Positions 17,115 through 24,688 of a stretch of 45,637 nucleotides of DNA are shown in pieces. The DNA comes from Bacteroidota bacterium (GTDB taxonomy: Bacteria > Bacteroidota > Bacteroidia > Bacteroidales > GCA-2748055): NCBI GenBank assembly GCA_024244665.1, contig JAAEOI010000213.1, positions 1 through 45,637 of the forward strand, read 5' to 3'. Position 1 is the stretch's first letter. The number at the start of each line of letters is the position of its first letter. The position numbers and the translations under genes are program-made. The notes below the pieces were generated by a model. It did not search any database. It saw only the letters and a list, made by a program, of their open reading frames with translations, and was not told the origin of the DNA.

Positions 17115-17873
17115 TTAATTATTCAGTGTTACAGCCCTGGGGTTTTCATCAACCTTACCGAATCGTCGCTCCCGTCTCTGATAATCGATAATGGCTTCAT
17201 AAAAATGCTCCTTGCGATAGTCGGGCCACAATACCGGGGTGAAGTAAAGCTCGGTATACGCAAGTTGCCAGAGCAGAAAATTACTGATCCTATTTTCTCC
17301 GCTTGTGCGTATAAGCAACTCAGGATCGGGCATAAACGATGCATTCAGGTAGGACTCCAGCATGTTGGAATCAACACTGTCCGGGTCTATCTTCCCGGCC
17401 ACTGCATCCTGGCACATCTTTTTAACCGCATCGGTGATTTCCCATCTCCCGGAATAACTAAGGGCAAGCACAAGTTTGAGCCCCTTGTTCTTCGACAGGG
17501 CATTCACCGATTTCATGAGATTCTTTTGCACACTATTTGGAAGGTCAGCAAGGTTTCCAATCACTAGCAGGCGGACATTATTATTGTTTAATTTTCGGGT
17601 CTCTTTGGCAATGCTGTTTGTCAGAAGCGTCATCAGTCCGTCAATTTCGGTCCGGGGACGGTTCCAGTTTTCGGTCGAAAAAGCATAGAGAGTCAGGTAC
17701 TCCACTCCCAGTTCACCGGCGGCTTCAACCACCTGGCGTACCGACTCGACCCCGTTACGGTGCCCGAAGAGGCGCTCTCCGCCTTTCTTCCTGGCCCAGC
17801 GGCCATTGCCATCCATAATCATGGCAATGTGCTTCGGTAACCGGTTCCTGTCTATCTGTCCAACCAAATTCAT
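17115..17873 (-). CDS. uppS: Isoprenyl transferase (undecaprenyl diphosphate synthase)
   Basis: Condenses isopentenyl diphosphate units onto farnesyl diphosphate to make the C55 lipid carrier for peptidoglycan and other glycans. The 252-residue product has the cis-prenyltransferase signature HIAMIMDGNGRWA (19-31, catalytic Asp), FGHRNG, YAFSTENW and LLIRTSGE with RISNFLLWQ. The C-terminus carries the Arg-rich YQRRERRFG. It sits between a DUF6089 outer-membrane protein gene (24 bp) and bamA (8 bp), as is common in Bacteroidota. Cytoplasmic, membrane associated. Confidence 0.95.
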   Translation of the reverse strand: MNLVGQIDRNRLPKHIAMIMDGNGRWARKKGGERLFGHRNGVESVRQVVEAAGELGVEYLTLYAFSTENWNRPRTEIDGLMTLLTNSIAKETRKLNNNNVRLLVIGNLADLPNSVQKNLMKSVNALSKNKGLKLVLALSYSGRWEITDAVKKMCQDAVAGKIDPDSVDSNMLESYLNASFMPDPELLIRTSGENRISNFLLWQLAYTELYFTPVLWPDYRKEHFYEAIIDYQRRERRFGKVDENPRAVTLNN

Positions 17874-17897
17874 TATATTATCTTGACCTAAGTGGTC

Positions 17898-18548
17898 CTA
17901 TTCCATTGCAGGGCATGAATCCCTGTACTCAAAAATCTTATAAGTAAGGAACACACCGGTAAACATGTACCAGTCGTTATTCCCAAAGGGGTGGCTCACA
18001 CCCTCCAGCCCTATGTTCTCAACACCGTCAATCTCATCGGTAATGGTCTTCCTAATGGAAAGCTCCACCCCGCCGCTCAGCCTTTTACCAAGGTTTGCTT
18101 TCACCCCTCCCCCAAAAGGCAGGTAAAGGTGCGAAACCGATCCACCTGCATATTTCAGACTGTATCCCACTCCGGCCGACACATAGGGCGAAAATTTTGT
18201 TTTTCTCCAGGCGGTCTTGTAGGGCCACCAGTTGAATTCAAAATCAAGGCCCAAATCTACAAAACTTGCCTGAAAATCTGCTGCTTGTCCGTCAAAAACT
18301 TCACCTGCATATTCCAGGCTATAAAAGACCGCGTGTGCCCTGAGCGAATTACGTGGGTTGAAGTTATACCGGAATATGGGTCCGATGGCCGGCGGAATCG
18401 CATTGGGGCGGGGAACGATGGTACTTATATCCCCCTGGTACCAAGGAATGGCAGTCATAAAACCTATATCGGCCCTGCGCTGTCCCAACAGCGGCAGAAC
18501 CAGCATTAGTGCTGCTCCCAATAACAGGTATTTTAGTCTCTTTCTCAT
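17898..18548 (-). CDS. DUF6089-type outer-membrane beta-barrel protein, copy 2
   Basis: A 216-residue protein with a signal peptide (residues 1-23, ending PLLGQ), followed by alternating beta strands and turn residues typical of small outer-membrane barrels. ADIGFMTAIPWYQGDI and FRYNFNPRNSLRAHA resemble the DUF6089/porin-like proteins found beside uppS and bamA in many Bacteroidota. The C-terminal strand segment is GNNDWYMFTGVFLTYKIF. The function is unknown. Its place in the bamA cluster suggests a role in, or dependence on, outer-membrane assembly. It is a distant paralogue of the next upstream gene. Confidence 0.8.
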   Translation of the reverse strand: MRKRLKYLLLGAALMLVLPLLGQRRADIGFMTAIPWYQGDISTIVPRPNAIPPAIGPIFRYNFNPRNSLRAHAVFYSLEYAGEVFDGQAADFQASFVDLGLDFEFNWWPYKTAWRKTKFSPYVSAGVGYSLKYAGGSVSHLYLPFGGGVKANLGKRLSGGVELSIRKTITDEIDGVENIGLEGVSHPFGNNDWYMFTGVFLTYKIFEYRDSCPAME

Positions 18549-18733
18549 AAGCTCTATTCCGCGATCAATTCAAACCCCATCTGAGAACGGTCCACATCAC
18601 CGGTTTATTATCTGGTTTCGCGGTGCGAAGATAGCATTTAACCACAAGATAAGCGAGAAACATCAAATGAGAGAAGCTCAACAAAGAGAATCTGGTCAAA
18701 AAACATGGACTTCAACACCCGAAATGGGTAACC

Positions 18734-19495
18734 CTACCTGTAATACCTGTTGAAAACGGGCTTGCCATTCTTGTCGTTGCGTATCCGGTAGATCGCCTTG
18801 AGCGAGAGCAGGTAGTAGGTATCATTATATTGGGAAACACCTTCACGCGAGTAACCGTCCAGCTTGTCGGTGAGGGAAAACTGGTAACCCAGCTCCAGGC
18901 CCACGCTCCACCGCGGATCGATGGAAAACTTCATCCCGCCCCCTACCGGGAATCCAAATCCATACTGTCCCCCGGGATAGTATCCGGGATTCTCCGTCGG
19001 TTCAATCCCGTCCTGATCCTTAACTGTCGCACTGGAGAGCAATCCGCCCGCCCCGGCATAAAGGTAAAGATGGATGCGGCTATAGTTGTTTACCATCCCT
19101 CGCTTGTTGTAGATGCCCGCGCCTCCGCTGCCCGGCTCTCCCATGATGTAATACTCAAACCTGGCAAAATGCTGGAATACGTGGCTGTTGAAGGAGTAGA
19201 TCCGCCCGTGGGATGATTCACCCTCGTCCTGTCCGCCGAACATCAGGTAAGAAAGATCAAGGCTCACCGCCATGTTCCTGGCAAGCAGGTAGCGGGGTGT
19301 AATCCCTATGCCGGCCCTCAATCCATTGAACGAATTGGCGAAGGGTTTGCCGGCCAGACCAATGTCACCATGGAAAAAAACTGACGAGACCCCGAAGTCC
19401 ACCTCGTACCTGCGCAACTTCCATCGCTGTCCGTTTGCATCTATGGCCGTAAAGGTCAGGATAACAGCAATAAGAATCCAGAAAGTTCTTTTCAT
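18734..19495 (-). CDS. DUF6089-type outer-membrane beta-barrel protein, copy 1
   Basis: A 253-residue outer-membrane protein. The start at 19495 is chosen because it begins a clean signal peptide (MKRTFWILIAVILTFTAIDANGQ); a TATCTTTG box lies 21 bp upstream, and the longer reading from 19561 would start upstream of that box. The mature part has barrel-like strands (YEVDFGVSSVFFHGDIG, WSVGLELGYQFSLTDKLDGYS), Gly-rich turns, and ends TYYLLSLKAIYRIRNDKNG. It resembles its downstream neighbour and the DUF6089 family. No enzymatic motif is visible and the function is unknown. The 185-bp gap to the neighbour holds nothing I can identify. Confidence 0.78.
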   Translation of the reverse strand: MKRTFWILIAVILTFTAIDANGQRWKLRRYEVDFGVSSVFFHGDIGLAGKPFANSFNGLRAGIGITPRYLLARNMAVSLDLSYLMFGGQDEGESSHGRIYSFNSHVFQHFARFEYYIMGEPGSGGAGIYNKRGMVNNYSRIHLYLYAGAGGLLSSATVKDQDGIEPTENPGYYPGGQYGFGFPVGGGMKFSIDPRWSVGLELGYQFSLTDKLDGYSREGVSQYNDTYYLLSLKAIYRIRNDKNGKPVFNRYYR

Positions 19496-19516
19496 GACGA
19501 GGGTTAAGATATTCGA

Positions 19517-19524
19517 CAAAGATA
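19517..19524 (-). promoter_or_regulatory. Candidate -7 box (TATCTTTG)
   Basis: Minus-strand TATCTTTG (19524-19517) lies 21 bp before the ATG at 19495 of the DUF6089 gene. No -33 element at the expected distance is obvious. It supports the shorter start for that gene. Confidence 0.45.
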
Positions 19525-19541
19525 AAAATAAGTATTTATTT

Positions 19542-20420
19542 CTAATTTCTCTTATCCGCACCCCACATCAGTTTATTTCTAAGGGTACTGTAGAAGCTTA
19601 TATTCTCGATCCGGATCATCTTCAGGGTCTCCTCCGCCTTGCATATGGTGACCGTTGTACCCACATCCAGATCGATGGAATGCGAGTCCATCGACAGCTG
19701 AAATTGGGGATCGCGTGAATCCACTGAGAGCTGTAATACTGCGGTATCAGGCAGCACAAGCGGCCTGACCGTCAGGTTGTGGGGAGCAATGGGGGAAAGG
19801 ATCACGCTGCGGGACTGGGGCACCACAATGGGGCCACCCACACTGAGGTTGTAAGCTGTGGATCCGGTGGGTGTTGATAACAAAAGTCCGTCGGCCCAAT
19901 AAGCACTCAGGAATTCGTCATTCACACGCACATGGATGGTGATCAGCGATCCGCTGTTCTTATAAAGCCGCACTTCGTTCAGGGCAATACCGGTGCCGTT
20001 AAGGTCCCCGCCGGAGGTCTCCACCTTCAGTAGCATGCGCTCCTCGATATCAAACTTCCCACTGAAAACACTCTCCAGCGACTCCTCCATGTTCTCCTGT
20101 GAGATGTAAGATAGAAAACCGAGCCGGCCAATGTTCACCCCAAGCACAGGGATACCGCTCTCCCTCACCAGGCTCACCGTCTCCAGGAAGGTACCATCCC
20201 CTCCCAATGAGAAGAGGAAGTCCACATCCTGAGGAAGGTCGGTCTGGTCGTTAAAGAGGCCCGCCACCCGCGGTCTCAGCCCCGTCTTCTTCTGCAGGAA
20301 TTCGTAAAGCGGTTCAAAAATCCACACATCGGCATTCAGCGTCTGTAACTTGCTGAACATGGTGGCAATATTCTCGCGGGCGTAGGACGGAAAATTCCTT
20401 CCGTAAACAGCGACTTGCAT
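19542..20420 (-). CDS. nadK: NAD kinase
   Basis: Phosphorylates NAD to NADP using ATP or polyphosphate. The 292-residue product has the catalytic GGDGTFLE motif (73-80), NIGRLGFLS and the substrate loop TPTGSTAYNLSVGGPIV. Length is normal and the product is cytoplasmic. It starts 2 bp after the CBS-domain gene stops, indicating tight coupling. Its 3' end overlaps the longer, rejected reading of the next gene but not the chosen one. Confidence 0.95.
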   Translation of the reverse strand: MQVAVYGRNFPSYARENIATMFSKLQTLNADVWIFEPLYEFLQKKTGLRPRVAGLFNDQTDLPQDVDFLFSLGGDGTFLETVSLVRESGIPVLGVNIGRLGFLSYISQENMEESLESVFSGKFDIEERMLLKVETSGGDLNGTGIALNEVRLYKNSGSLITIHVRVNDEFLSAYWADGLLLSTPTGSTAYNLSVGGPIVVPQSRSVILSPIAPHNLTVRPLVLPDTAVLQLSVDSRDPQFQLSMDSHSIDLDVGTTVTICKAEETLKMIRIENISFYSTLRNKLMWGADKRN

Positions 20421-20422
20421 CT

Positions 20423-21100
20423 TTATGTATTCAGGTATTTAAGAAAGACATCGAAACGCTCCTGGTAGAACTCATCCAGGTCATCATCATTCATATGAGA
20501 CGATACCACCATGTAGTTGTAGCGGTTAAAGGTCTCCATCACCGAAGTCATATCGGTCAGATTAATCTTCAGAGTCACCCGCAGTTTGTCCCGCTCCCCG
20601 TTTGAGGAGACATAGAGGCTAAGAATCCGGGCGTTATTGCTTTCCACTATCTGGGAGATCTCGCTCAGCGAGTATTCATGCTCCATCATCTCCAGTTCGA
20701 TAATCCCCCCCGGCTGCTGCATGGCCGACAGGTGGGCAAAGTGCTGAGTCAGCTCCTCCTGGGTAATCACCCCCAGGTAATGGTTGTCATAGTCAAGCAC
20801 CGGAACGAGGGTCAGTTCGAGCCTCGACAAAAGCTCGATCACCTCGTAAATATGCTGATTCTCTCTCACATAAGGTTTCTCCAGTGAGAGGTTGTGGTTA
20901 CCCACAGGCTCGTCCGCGTTGTTCAGGTCGTAGATATCGGCATCGGAGATCAATCCCAGAAAATCGCGCTGGTTCACAATGGGCAGGTGCTTGACCCGGA
21001 ATATCTCCATCCAGGCAAGAGCCTGAGTGCCGGTGTCTGAGGTCTTCAGCGCCGATACGATATCTGATATGAGTTCTTTTGCAAGCATTGGGTTAAACAT
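20423..21100 (-). CDS. CBS-domain protein with ACT-like C-terminal region
   Basis: A 225-residue protein with two CBS motifs in tandem (about 1-65 and 70-135; for example HLPIVNQRDFLGLISDADIYDL and LVPVLDYDNHYLGVITQEEL). A C-terminal segment (about 150-215) resembles an ACT fold (RILSLYVSSNGERDKLRVTLKIN). CBS pairs usually bind adenine nucleotides, so a regulatory role sensing ATP/AMP or NAD-related ligands is possible. The 2-bp spacing to nadK suggests related function, but this is inference. It is the first gene after a heptamer array and no promoter was identified. Confidence 0.85.
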   Translation of the reverse strand: MFNPMLAKELISDIVSALKTSDTGTQALAWMEIFRVKHLPIVNQRDFLGLISDADIYDLNNADEPVGNHNLSLEKPYVRENQHIYEVIELLSRLELTLVPVLDYDNHYLGVITQEELTQHFAHLSAMQQPGGIIELEMMEHEYSLSEISQIVESNNARILSLYVSSNGERDKLRVTLKINLTDMTSVMETFNRYNYMVVSSHMNDDDLDEFYQERFDVFLKYLNT

Positions 21101-21139
21101 ACAGGTTTACCTTTTATAAAACAAATACCACGCCAAAAC

Positions 21140-21230
21140 AGGACTCAGGACTCAGGACTCAGTACTCAGGACTCAGTACTCAGTACACAGTGCACAGTAC
21201 TCAGTACTCAGTGCTCAGGGCGGAGGGCGG
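21140..21230. repeat. Heptamer tandem array (ACTGAGT family, reverse orientation), 13 units
   Basis: Thirteen consecutive 7-bp units: AGGACTC three times, AGTACTC, AGGACTC, AGTACTC, AGTACAC, AGTGCAC, AGTACTC twice, AGTGCTC, AGGGCGG twice. The complement of AGTACTC is a rotation of ACTGAGT, so this is the same family as 13339-13415 on the other strand. It ends 4 bp from the udk stop codon. Confidence 0.9.
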
Positions 21231-21234
21231 AGGG

Positions 21235-21846
21235 TTATAATTGCAACGTCTTTTCAATTGTGTTGAGGAGGAGGGAAATGGCCACCTCGTTCATCCCTCC
21301 CTGGGGAACTATAATGTCGGCATAGCGTTTGGATGGCTCGATGAACTGCAGGTGCATGGGTTTCACCGTCTCCTGGTAGCGATCGAGGACCTTCTTCACA
21401 TCACGGCCCCGCTCCATCATGTCACGCTCGATGACACGTCCCAACCGATCGTCCGAATCGGCATCTACAAAGACCTTGATATCGATCTCTTTTACCAGGG
21501 GCATGTGGGTATAAATCAGGATTCCCTCGATAATGATCACCTCCTTTGGCTCCACCGGGATACTCTCCTTGGATCGGGTGCAGGTCAGATAGCTGTATAT
21601 GGGCTGATCCACAGGCTTCCCCGCCTTCAGCAGCCTGATATGCTCGGTGAGCAGATCGAATTCCAGCGAATCGGGATGGTCAAAATTGATTTTCTGACGC
21701 TCCTCCATGGGCAGGTGACTGCTATCCCTGTAGTAGGAATCCTGTGGCACCAGCGCCACGCGGTCCTGAGGAATTTTCTCAAGAATCTTTCGAACAACGG
21801 TGGTCTTTCCAGATCCTGTCCCTCCTGCTATTCCGATTGTGAACAT
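21235..21846 (-). CDS. udk: Uridine kinase
   Basis: Pyrimidine-salvage enzyme phosphorylating uridine and cytidine. The 203-residue product has the P-loop GGTGSGKTT (about 8-16), QDSYYRD, FDHPDSLEFDLL and the lid-region ERDMMERGRD. Length matches bacterial Udk. It is flanked on both sides by repeat arrays (heptamer array after its stop, 4/8-bp array before its start), so it is probably not tightly coupled to neighbours. Cytoplasmic. Confidence 0.95.
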   Translation of the reverse strand: MFTIGIAGGTGSGKTTVVRKILEKIPQDRVALVPQDSYYRDSSHLPMEERQKINFDHPDSLEFDLLTEHIRLLKAGKPVDQPIYSYLTCTRSKESIPVEPKEVIIIEGILIYTHMPLVKEIDIKVFVDADSDDRLGRVIERDMMERGRDVKKVLDRYQETVKPMHLQFIEPSKRYADIIVPQGGMNEVAISLLLNTIEKTLQL

Positions 21847-21852
21847 GTGAAA

Positions 21853-21910
21853 AAGTAAATGAGTAAGTGAGTAATTTAGTAAGGGTAGTAAAGTTAGTAA
21901 AATCCCTTAC
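21853..21910. repeat. Intergenic AGTAAGT-type array upstream of udk
   Basis: A degenerate run of AGTA/AGTAAGT units begins 7 bp upstream of the udk start and ends in CCCTTAC, which pairs perfectly with GTAAGGG at 21879-21885 (18-nt loop). It belongs to the same family as 8557-8629 and 30615-30670, but abuts a start rather than a stop codon. Confidence 0.7.
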
Positions 21911-21999
21911 GTGCATTACTTAATTTAACTGGACTGGACACTTCCTTTCTTGACAGGTAATATCAGCATCCAGATTAAAAAACTTCAAGAATAATTATC

Positions 22000-22024
22000 T
22001 CAAGCCTGGAACCTACAGGCTTGA
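22000..22024 (-). terminator. Perfect 9-bp hairpin spanning the lipoprotein stop codon
   Basis: TCAAGCCTG (22000-22008) pairs perfectly with CAGGCTTGA (22016-22024) around a 7-nt loop that contains the stop codon of the SecD-head lipoprotein gene. The following minus-strand sequence is AT-rich, with a six-T run about 14 nt later. It probably terminates the three-gene operon. Confidence 0.6.
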
Positions 22025-22603
22025 ATTAATAGATTTAGAAATCTTTGCTGCCATATCATCATTTTCAAGTCCATTTAAAATGGCTGTCCCGTTTCTGATT
22101 TCTCTATTAATAGTTGTTAGAGTATATATTTCATTATCAACCGTAAATGCTACTAATTTCCCAATACATATTTTGGTAAAGTCTGCCCATTTGTTCGCTC
22201 CTTGAAGATTGAAGTAAATCTCAATGTTATTCTGATTTGGTTTCGTCCTTTTTATGTGAGAACTATTTAAATAGGATTGTTTTTTAAGTGCAACAACAGC
22301 ACTGTATTTTTTATCCTTATCCACAGACTGCGCAGTTTGTAGAAATTTGACATTTTCATCAGCAAGCTCTGAGAATAGTATTGTTGAATCAATAGGAACA
22401 TAGGCTATTATGGGTGAAAGAGTGTCTGTGTTTAGTCGGATATTCATTTGCCGGAATTCCTCAATCAGATCGGCCGGGACTTCCTTTTGTGCAAGAGTTT
22501 CATGAATTTCAAATGACACTTTTTCTTGTGCTTGGCTATCAGCTGTTTTGCATGAAACAATTGCTATCAATGGGATCAATATATAAAAGAATAGAGTTTT
22601 CAT
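22013..22603 (-). CDS. Lipoprotein with SecD P1-head-like domain
   Basis: A 196-residue predicted lipoprotein: signal sequence with lipobox IVSC (Cys18). The C-terminal half (about 115-190: IEIYFNLQGANKWADFTKIC, then KLVAFTVDNEIYTLTTINREI and GTAILNGLENDDMA) resembles the P1 head subdomain of SecD, the periplasmic part of the protein-export motor. No membrane channel domain is present. Such isolated SecD-head lipoproteins are uncharacterised. It follows the winged-helix regulator gene by 30 bp and is probably cotranscribed with it and the membrane protein. The domain call rests on motif likeness only. Confidence 0.65.
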   Translation of the reverse strand: MKTLFFYILIPLIAIVSCKTADSQAQEKVSFEIHETLAQKEVPADLIEEFRQMNIRLNTDTLSPIIAYVPIDSTILFSELADENVKFLQTAQSVDKDKKYSAVVALKKQSYLNSSHIKRTKPNQNNIEIYFNLQGANKWADFTKICIGKLVAFTVDNEIYTLTTINREIRNGTAILNGLENDDMAAKISKSINSSL

Positions 22604-22633
22604 GTTTTTAGTTTTTGCAGTTATTAATTTTTG

Positions 22634-22927
22634 TCATTTTTTAGAATGCTTAAAATATTCATCAATTGAATTGACATAAGTCTCATAGGCATTGACACCT
22701 TTTTCGGTAATCTCACAGGTGGTCAAAGGATAATTTCCTTTAACCGATTTTTTCACCTTAAGATATCCAGCTTCTTTAAGCTTGTTCATTTGAAAGCTTA
22801 TATTTCCTTTTGTGGTCTTGATATTGTCAAGTAAATAACTGAATTCAGCATTTTTCACACCTATCAATATGGACATAATCGCTAATCTGACCTGTGAATG
22901 TAATAATGGGTCTAAATCTTTGAACAT
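22634..22927 (-). CDS. Winged-helix transcriptional regulator
   Basis: A 97-residue winged-helix DNA-binding protein of the small MarR/PadR-like HTH type. MFKDLDPLLHSQVRLAIMSI opens the domain, followed by a recognition helix region (TTKGNISFQMNKLKEAGYL) and a wing (VKKSVKGNYPLTTCEIT). It starts 5 bp after the membrane protein gene stops, so the two are coupled. Two identical palindromes overlap the operon promoter (23571-23608) and are the likely binding sites, making it probably autoregulatory. The signal it senses is unknown. Confidence 0.85.
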   Translation of the reverse strand: MFKDLDPLLHSQVRLAIMSILIGVKNAEFSYLLDNIKTTKGNISFQMNKLKEAGYLKVKKSVKGNYPLTTCEITEKGVNAYETYVNSIDEYFKHSKK

Positions 22928-22932
22928 GTTTT

Positions 22933-23544
22933 CTATTTTTCACGGTTAGCAAATAAAATATGTCCAGGGACAATAAATGCGACTATCCAGGCAGCAGATT
23001 CAACGAGTAATTGCTCTGGAAGTTTAAGATAGGAAGCCGTTAATGCCAATAATCCAAAAATTACTCCACCAATTATAATCAGTCGGTATCGTAAAATTCC
23101 TCCTGTAATTGTTACAGCAAAAGCCATAAGAACCATAAAAATTGGGTGTTGAAGTTCAAAGTTGATGTTTTGCATGACATTATATTGAATGAGATTCACC
23201 AGAACCATACACGCAAATAATGATACCCAGACATATCGGAGCGAGATTCCAATATAGGTCTGTACTTTTTTACTTCGTTTTATCAGATAATAAATGGTAA
23301 ATCCCAGACAGGCTAATAATAATGCAAAACCTAAGTAGTTAATTATCTTTTGCATTTGAAATGTGAATACAAGTTTCCGTTCCACATATCCAAAAAACGA
23401 GTTACAAAAGAACAGCCATCCCCAAACAATGAATAATATTCCGTCTCGTTTGAGTTTATTTTTTGAAACCTGTATCATTTCTTTGATTACAAGAAATGAT
23501 TGAGTTTCATTCAAAGAATCTGAAGTATTTTGATTTGTATCCAT
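22933..23544 (-). CDS. Six-segment integral membrane protein
   Basis: A 203-residue hydrophobic protein with about six predicted transmembrane segments (about 38-58, 65-95, 108-128, 133-150, 152-170 and 178-198). A charged N-terminal region of about 35 residues precedes the first segment and a short basic tail (FANREK) follows the last. I recognise no enzymatic or transport motif. In many Bacteroidota a small winged-helix regulator is encoded next to such a membrane protein, which suggests a sensing or repair pair, but no function is established here. It is the first gene of the operon behind the palindromic promoter. Confidence 0.8.
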   Translation of the reverse strand: MDTNQNTSDSLNETQSFLVIKEMIQVSKNKLKRDGILFIVWGWLFFCNSFFGYVERKLVFTFQMQKIINYLGFALLLACLGFTIYYLIKRSKKVQTYIGISLRYVWVSLFACMVLVNLIQYNVMQNINFELQHPIFMVLMAFAVTITGGILRYRLIIIGGVIFGLLALTASYLKLPEQLLVESAAWIVAFIVPGHILFANREK

Positions 23545-23570
23545 GACAATAAGTTTAGTTTATAAAACTA

Positions 23571-23608
23571 GTTTGAGATACAAACCTAATTAAGTTTGAG
23601 ATACAAAC
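23571..23608. promoter_or_regulatory. Two tandem palindromic operator-like sites
   Basis: The 15-bp palindrome GTTTGAGATACAAAC (GTTTG, 5 bp, CAAAC) occurs twice, at 23571-23585 and 23594-23608, exactly 23 bp apart. Both lie inside the promoter of the membrane protein/winged-helix operon: one overlaps the -7 box and the other sits in the spacer. Binding by the encoded regulator is inferred. Confidence 0.7.
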
Positions 23609-23612
23609 CAAA
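23581..23612 (-). promoter_or_regulatory. Bacteroidota promoter of the membrane protein/regulator operon
   Basis: On the minus strand TTTG (23612-23609), 20 bp, TAGGTTTG (23588-23581) matches TTTG-N19/20-TAnnTTTG. The start codon lies about 37 bp further on (23544). Confidence 0.7.
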
Positions 23613-23648
23613 TTTTTAAGGGAAATATTTTGTGGTAGAAGCATTGTA

Positions 23649-23681
23649 TTGCAATGCATACTGACTTTTCTGATACCTTTG
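23649..23681 (+). promoter_or_regulatory. Candidate promoter of manA
   Basis: TTG (23649-23651), 22 bp, TACCTTTG (23674-23681) resembles the Bacteroidota promoter with slightly long spacing. ATG of manA is 24 bp further (23705). Its position argues against the longer manA reading from 23654. Confidence 0.5.
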
Positions 23682-23704
23682 CCTTGCAAATTATCAAAAC
23701 ACTT

Positions 23705-24679
23705 ATGGAGCAGTCATTGTACCCACTGAAATTCAAGCCCATTATCAAAGACAAAATCTGGGGCGGACCCAGGTTGCGGGACACCCTGGGGAAGATGGCA
23801 TCGGAGAAGGCAGGTGAGAGCTGGGAGCTTTCGGGAGTCACAGGCGATATCTCGGTGGCCGAAAACGGATTCCTGGCAGGAAACAGCCTTGAGGAGCTCG
23901 TGGAGATCTACATGGGAGAGCTGGTAGGAGATAAGATTTATGAAAAGTTTGGAGTGGAGTTTCCCTTGCTGATCAAATTCATCGACGCATCCGATTTCCT
24001 GAGCATCCAGGTTCATCCCGGCGATGAGATGGCCCGGGAGCGCCATAATTCATTCGGGAAGAGCGAGATGTGGTACATTGTTGAGTCCGACAATGGCGAG
24101 CTGATCGCCGGATTCAACCGGAAGCTTGACAAACAGCACTACCTTGAGCATTTCAAAAATGGTAACCTGAAGGAGATCATGAACCGGGAAACAGTGGCCC
24201 CGGAAGATATATACTATATGCCCGCAGGCAGGGTACACGCCATCGGGGCAGGTGTATTGCTGGCCGAGATCCAGCAAACCTCCGATGTAACCTACCGGAT
24301 ATATGACTGGGACCGGGTGGACGATGCCGGTAAACCCCGCGAACTGCACACCGACCTGGCACTGGATGCCATCGATTTCCGGTTCCACAAAGAGTACAAG
24401 ACACATTGCCAGCCCCTTAATAACAGCACAGTAAACGCTGTGGATTCCACCTTCTTTACCACCAGCGTGATCAAGCTGGACCAGCCGGTGGAAAAGGACT
24501 ACAACCTGATCGACTCTTTTGTGATCTATATGTGCATGGAGGGCGAAACGGGTATAATATACCCCGGAGGAGCGGAAACGATCAAAAAGGGGGAGACCAT
24601 CCTGATCCCTGCCGATCTGAAAAACCTGGCCATTGTTCCTACCAGGCCAACCACCCTCCTTGAGGTCTACATTAAATAA
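23705..24679 (+). CDS. manA: Mannose-6-phosphate isomerase, class I
   Basis: Interconverts mannose 6-phosphate and fructose 6-phosphate, feeding GDP-sugar synthesis. The 324-residue product is a cupin-type isomerase: KPIIKDKIWGG, SGVTGDISVAENG, the metal-site motif SIQVHPGDEMARE (Gln/His ligands), SEMWYIVE, and MPAGRVHAIGAGVLLAEIQQ. Start 23705 (MEQSLYPLKF) is chosen over 23654 because the shorter N-terminus is normal for the family and a promoter lies between. It is followed 9 bp later by engB. Confidence 0.93.
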   Translation: MEQSLYPLKFKPIIKDKIWGGPRLRDTLGKMASEKAGESWELSGVTGDISVAENGFLAGNSLEELVEIYMGELVGDKIYEKFGVEFPLLIKFIDASDFLSIQVHPGDEMARERHNSFGKSEMWYIVESDNGELIAGFNRKLDKQHYLEHFKNGNLKEIMNRETVAPEDIYYMPAGRVHAIGAGVLLAEIQQTSDVTYRIYDWDRVDDAGKPRELHTDLALDAIDFRFHKEYKTHCQPLNNSTVNAVDSTFFTTSVIKLDQPVEKDYNLIDSFVIYMCMEGETGIIYPGGAETIKKGETILIPADLKNLAIVPTRPTTLLEVYIK

Positions 24680-24688
24680 ACCATAACC

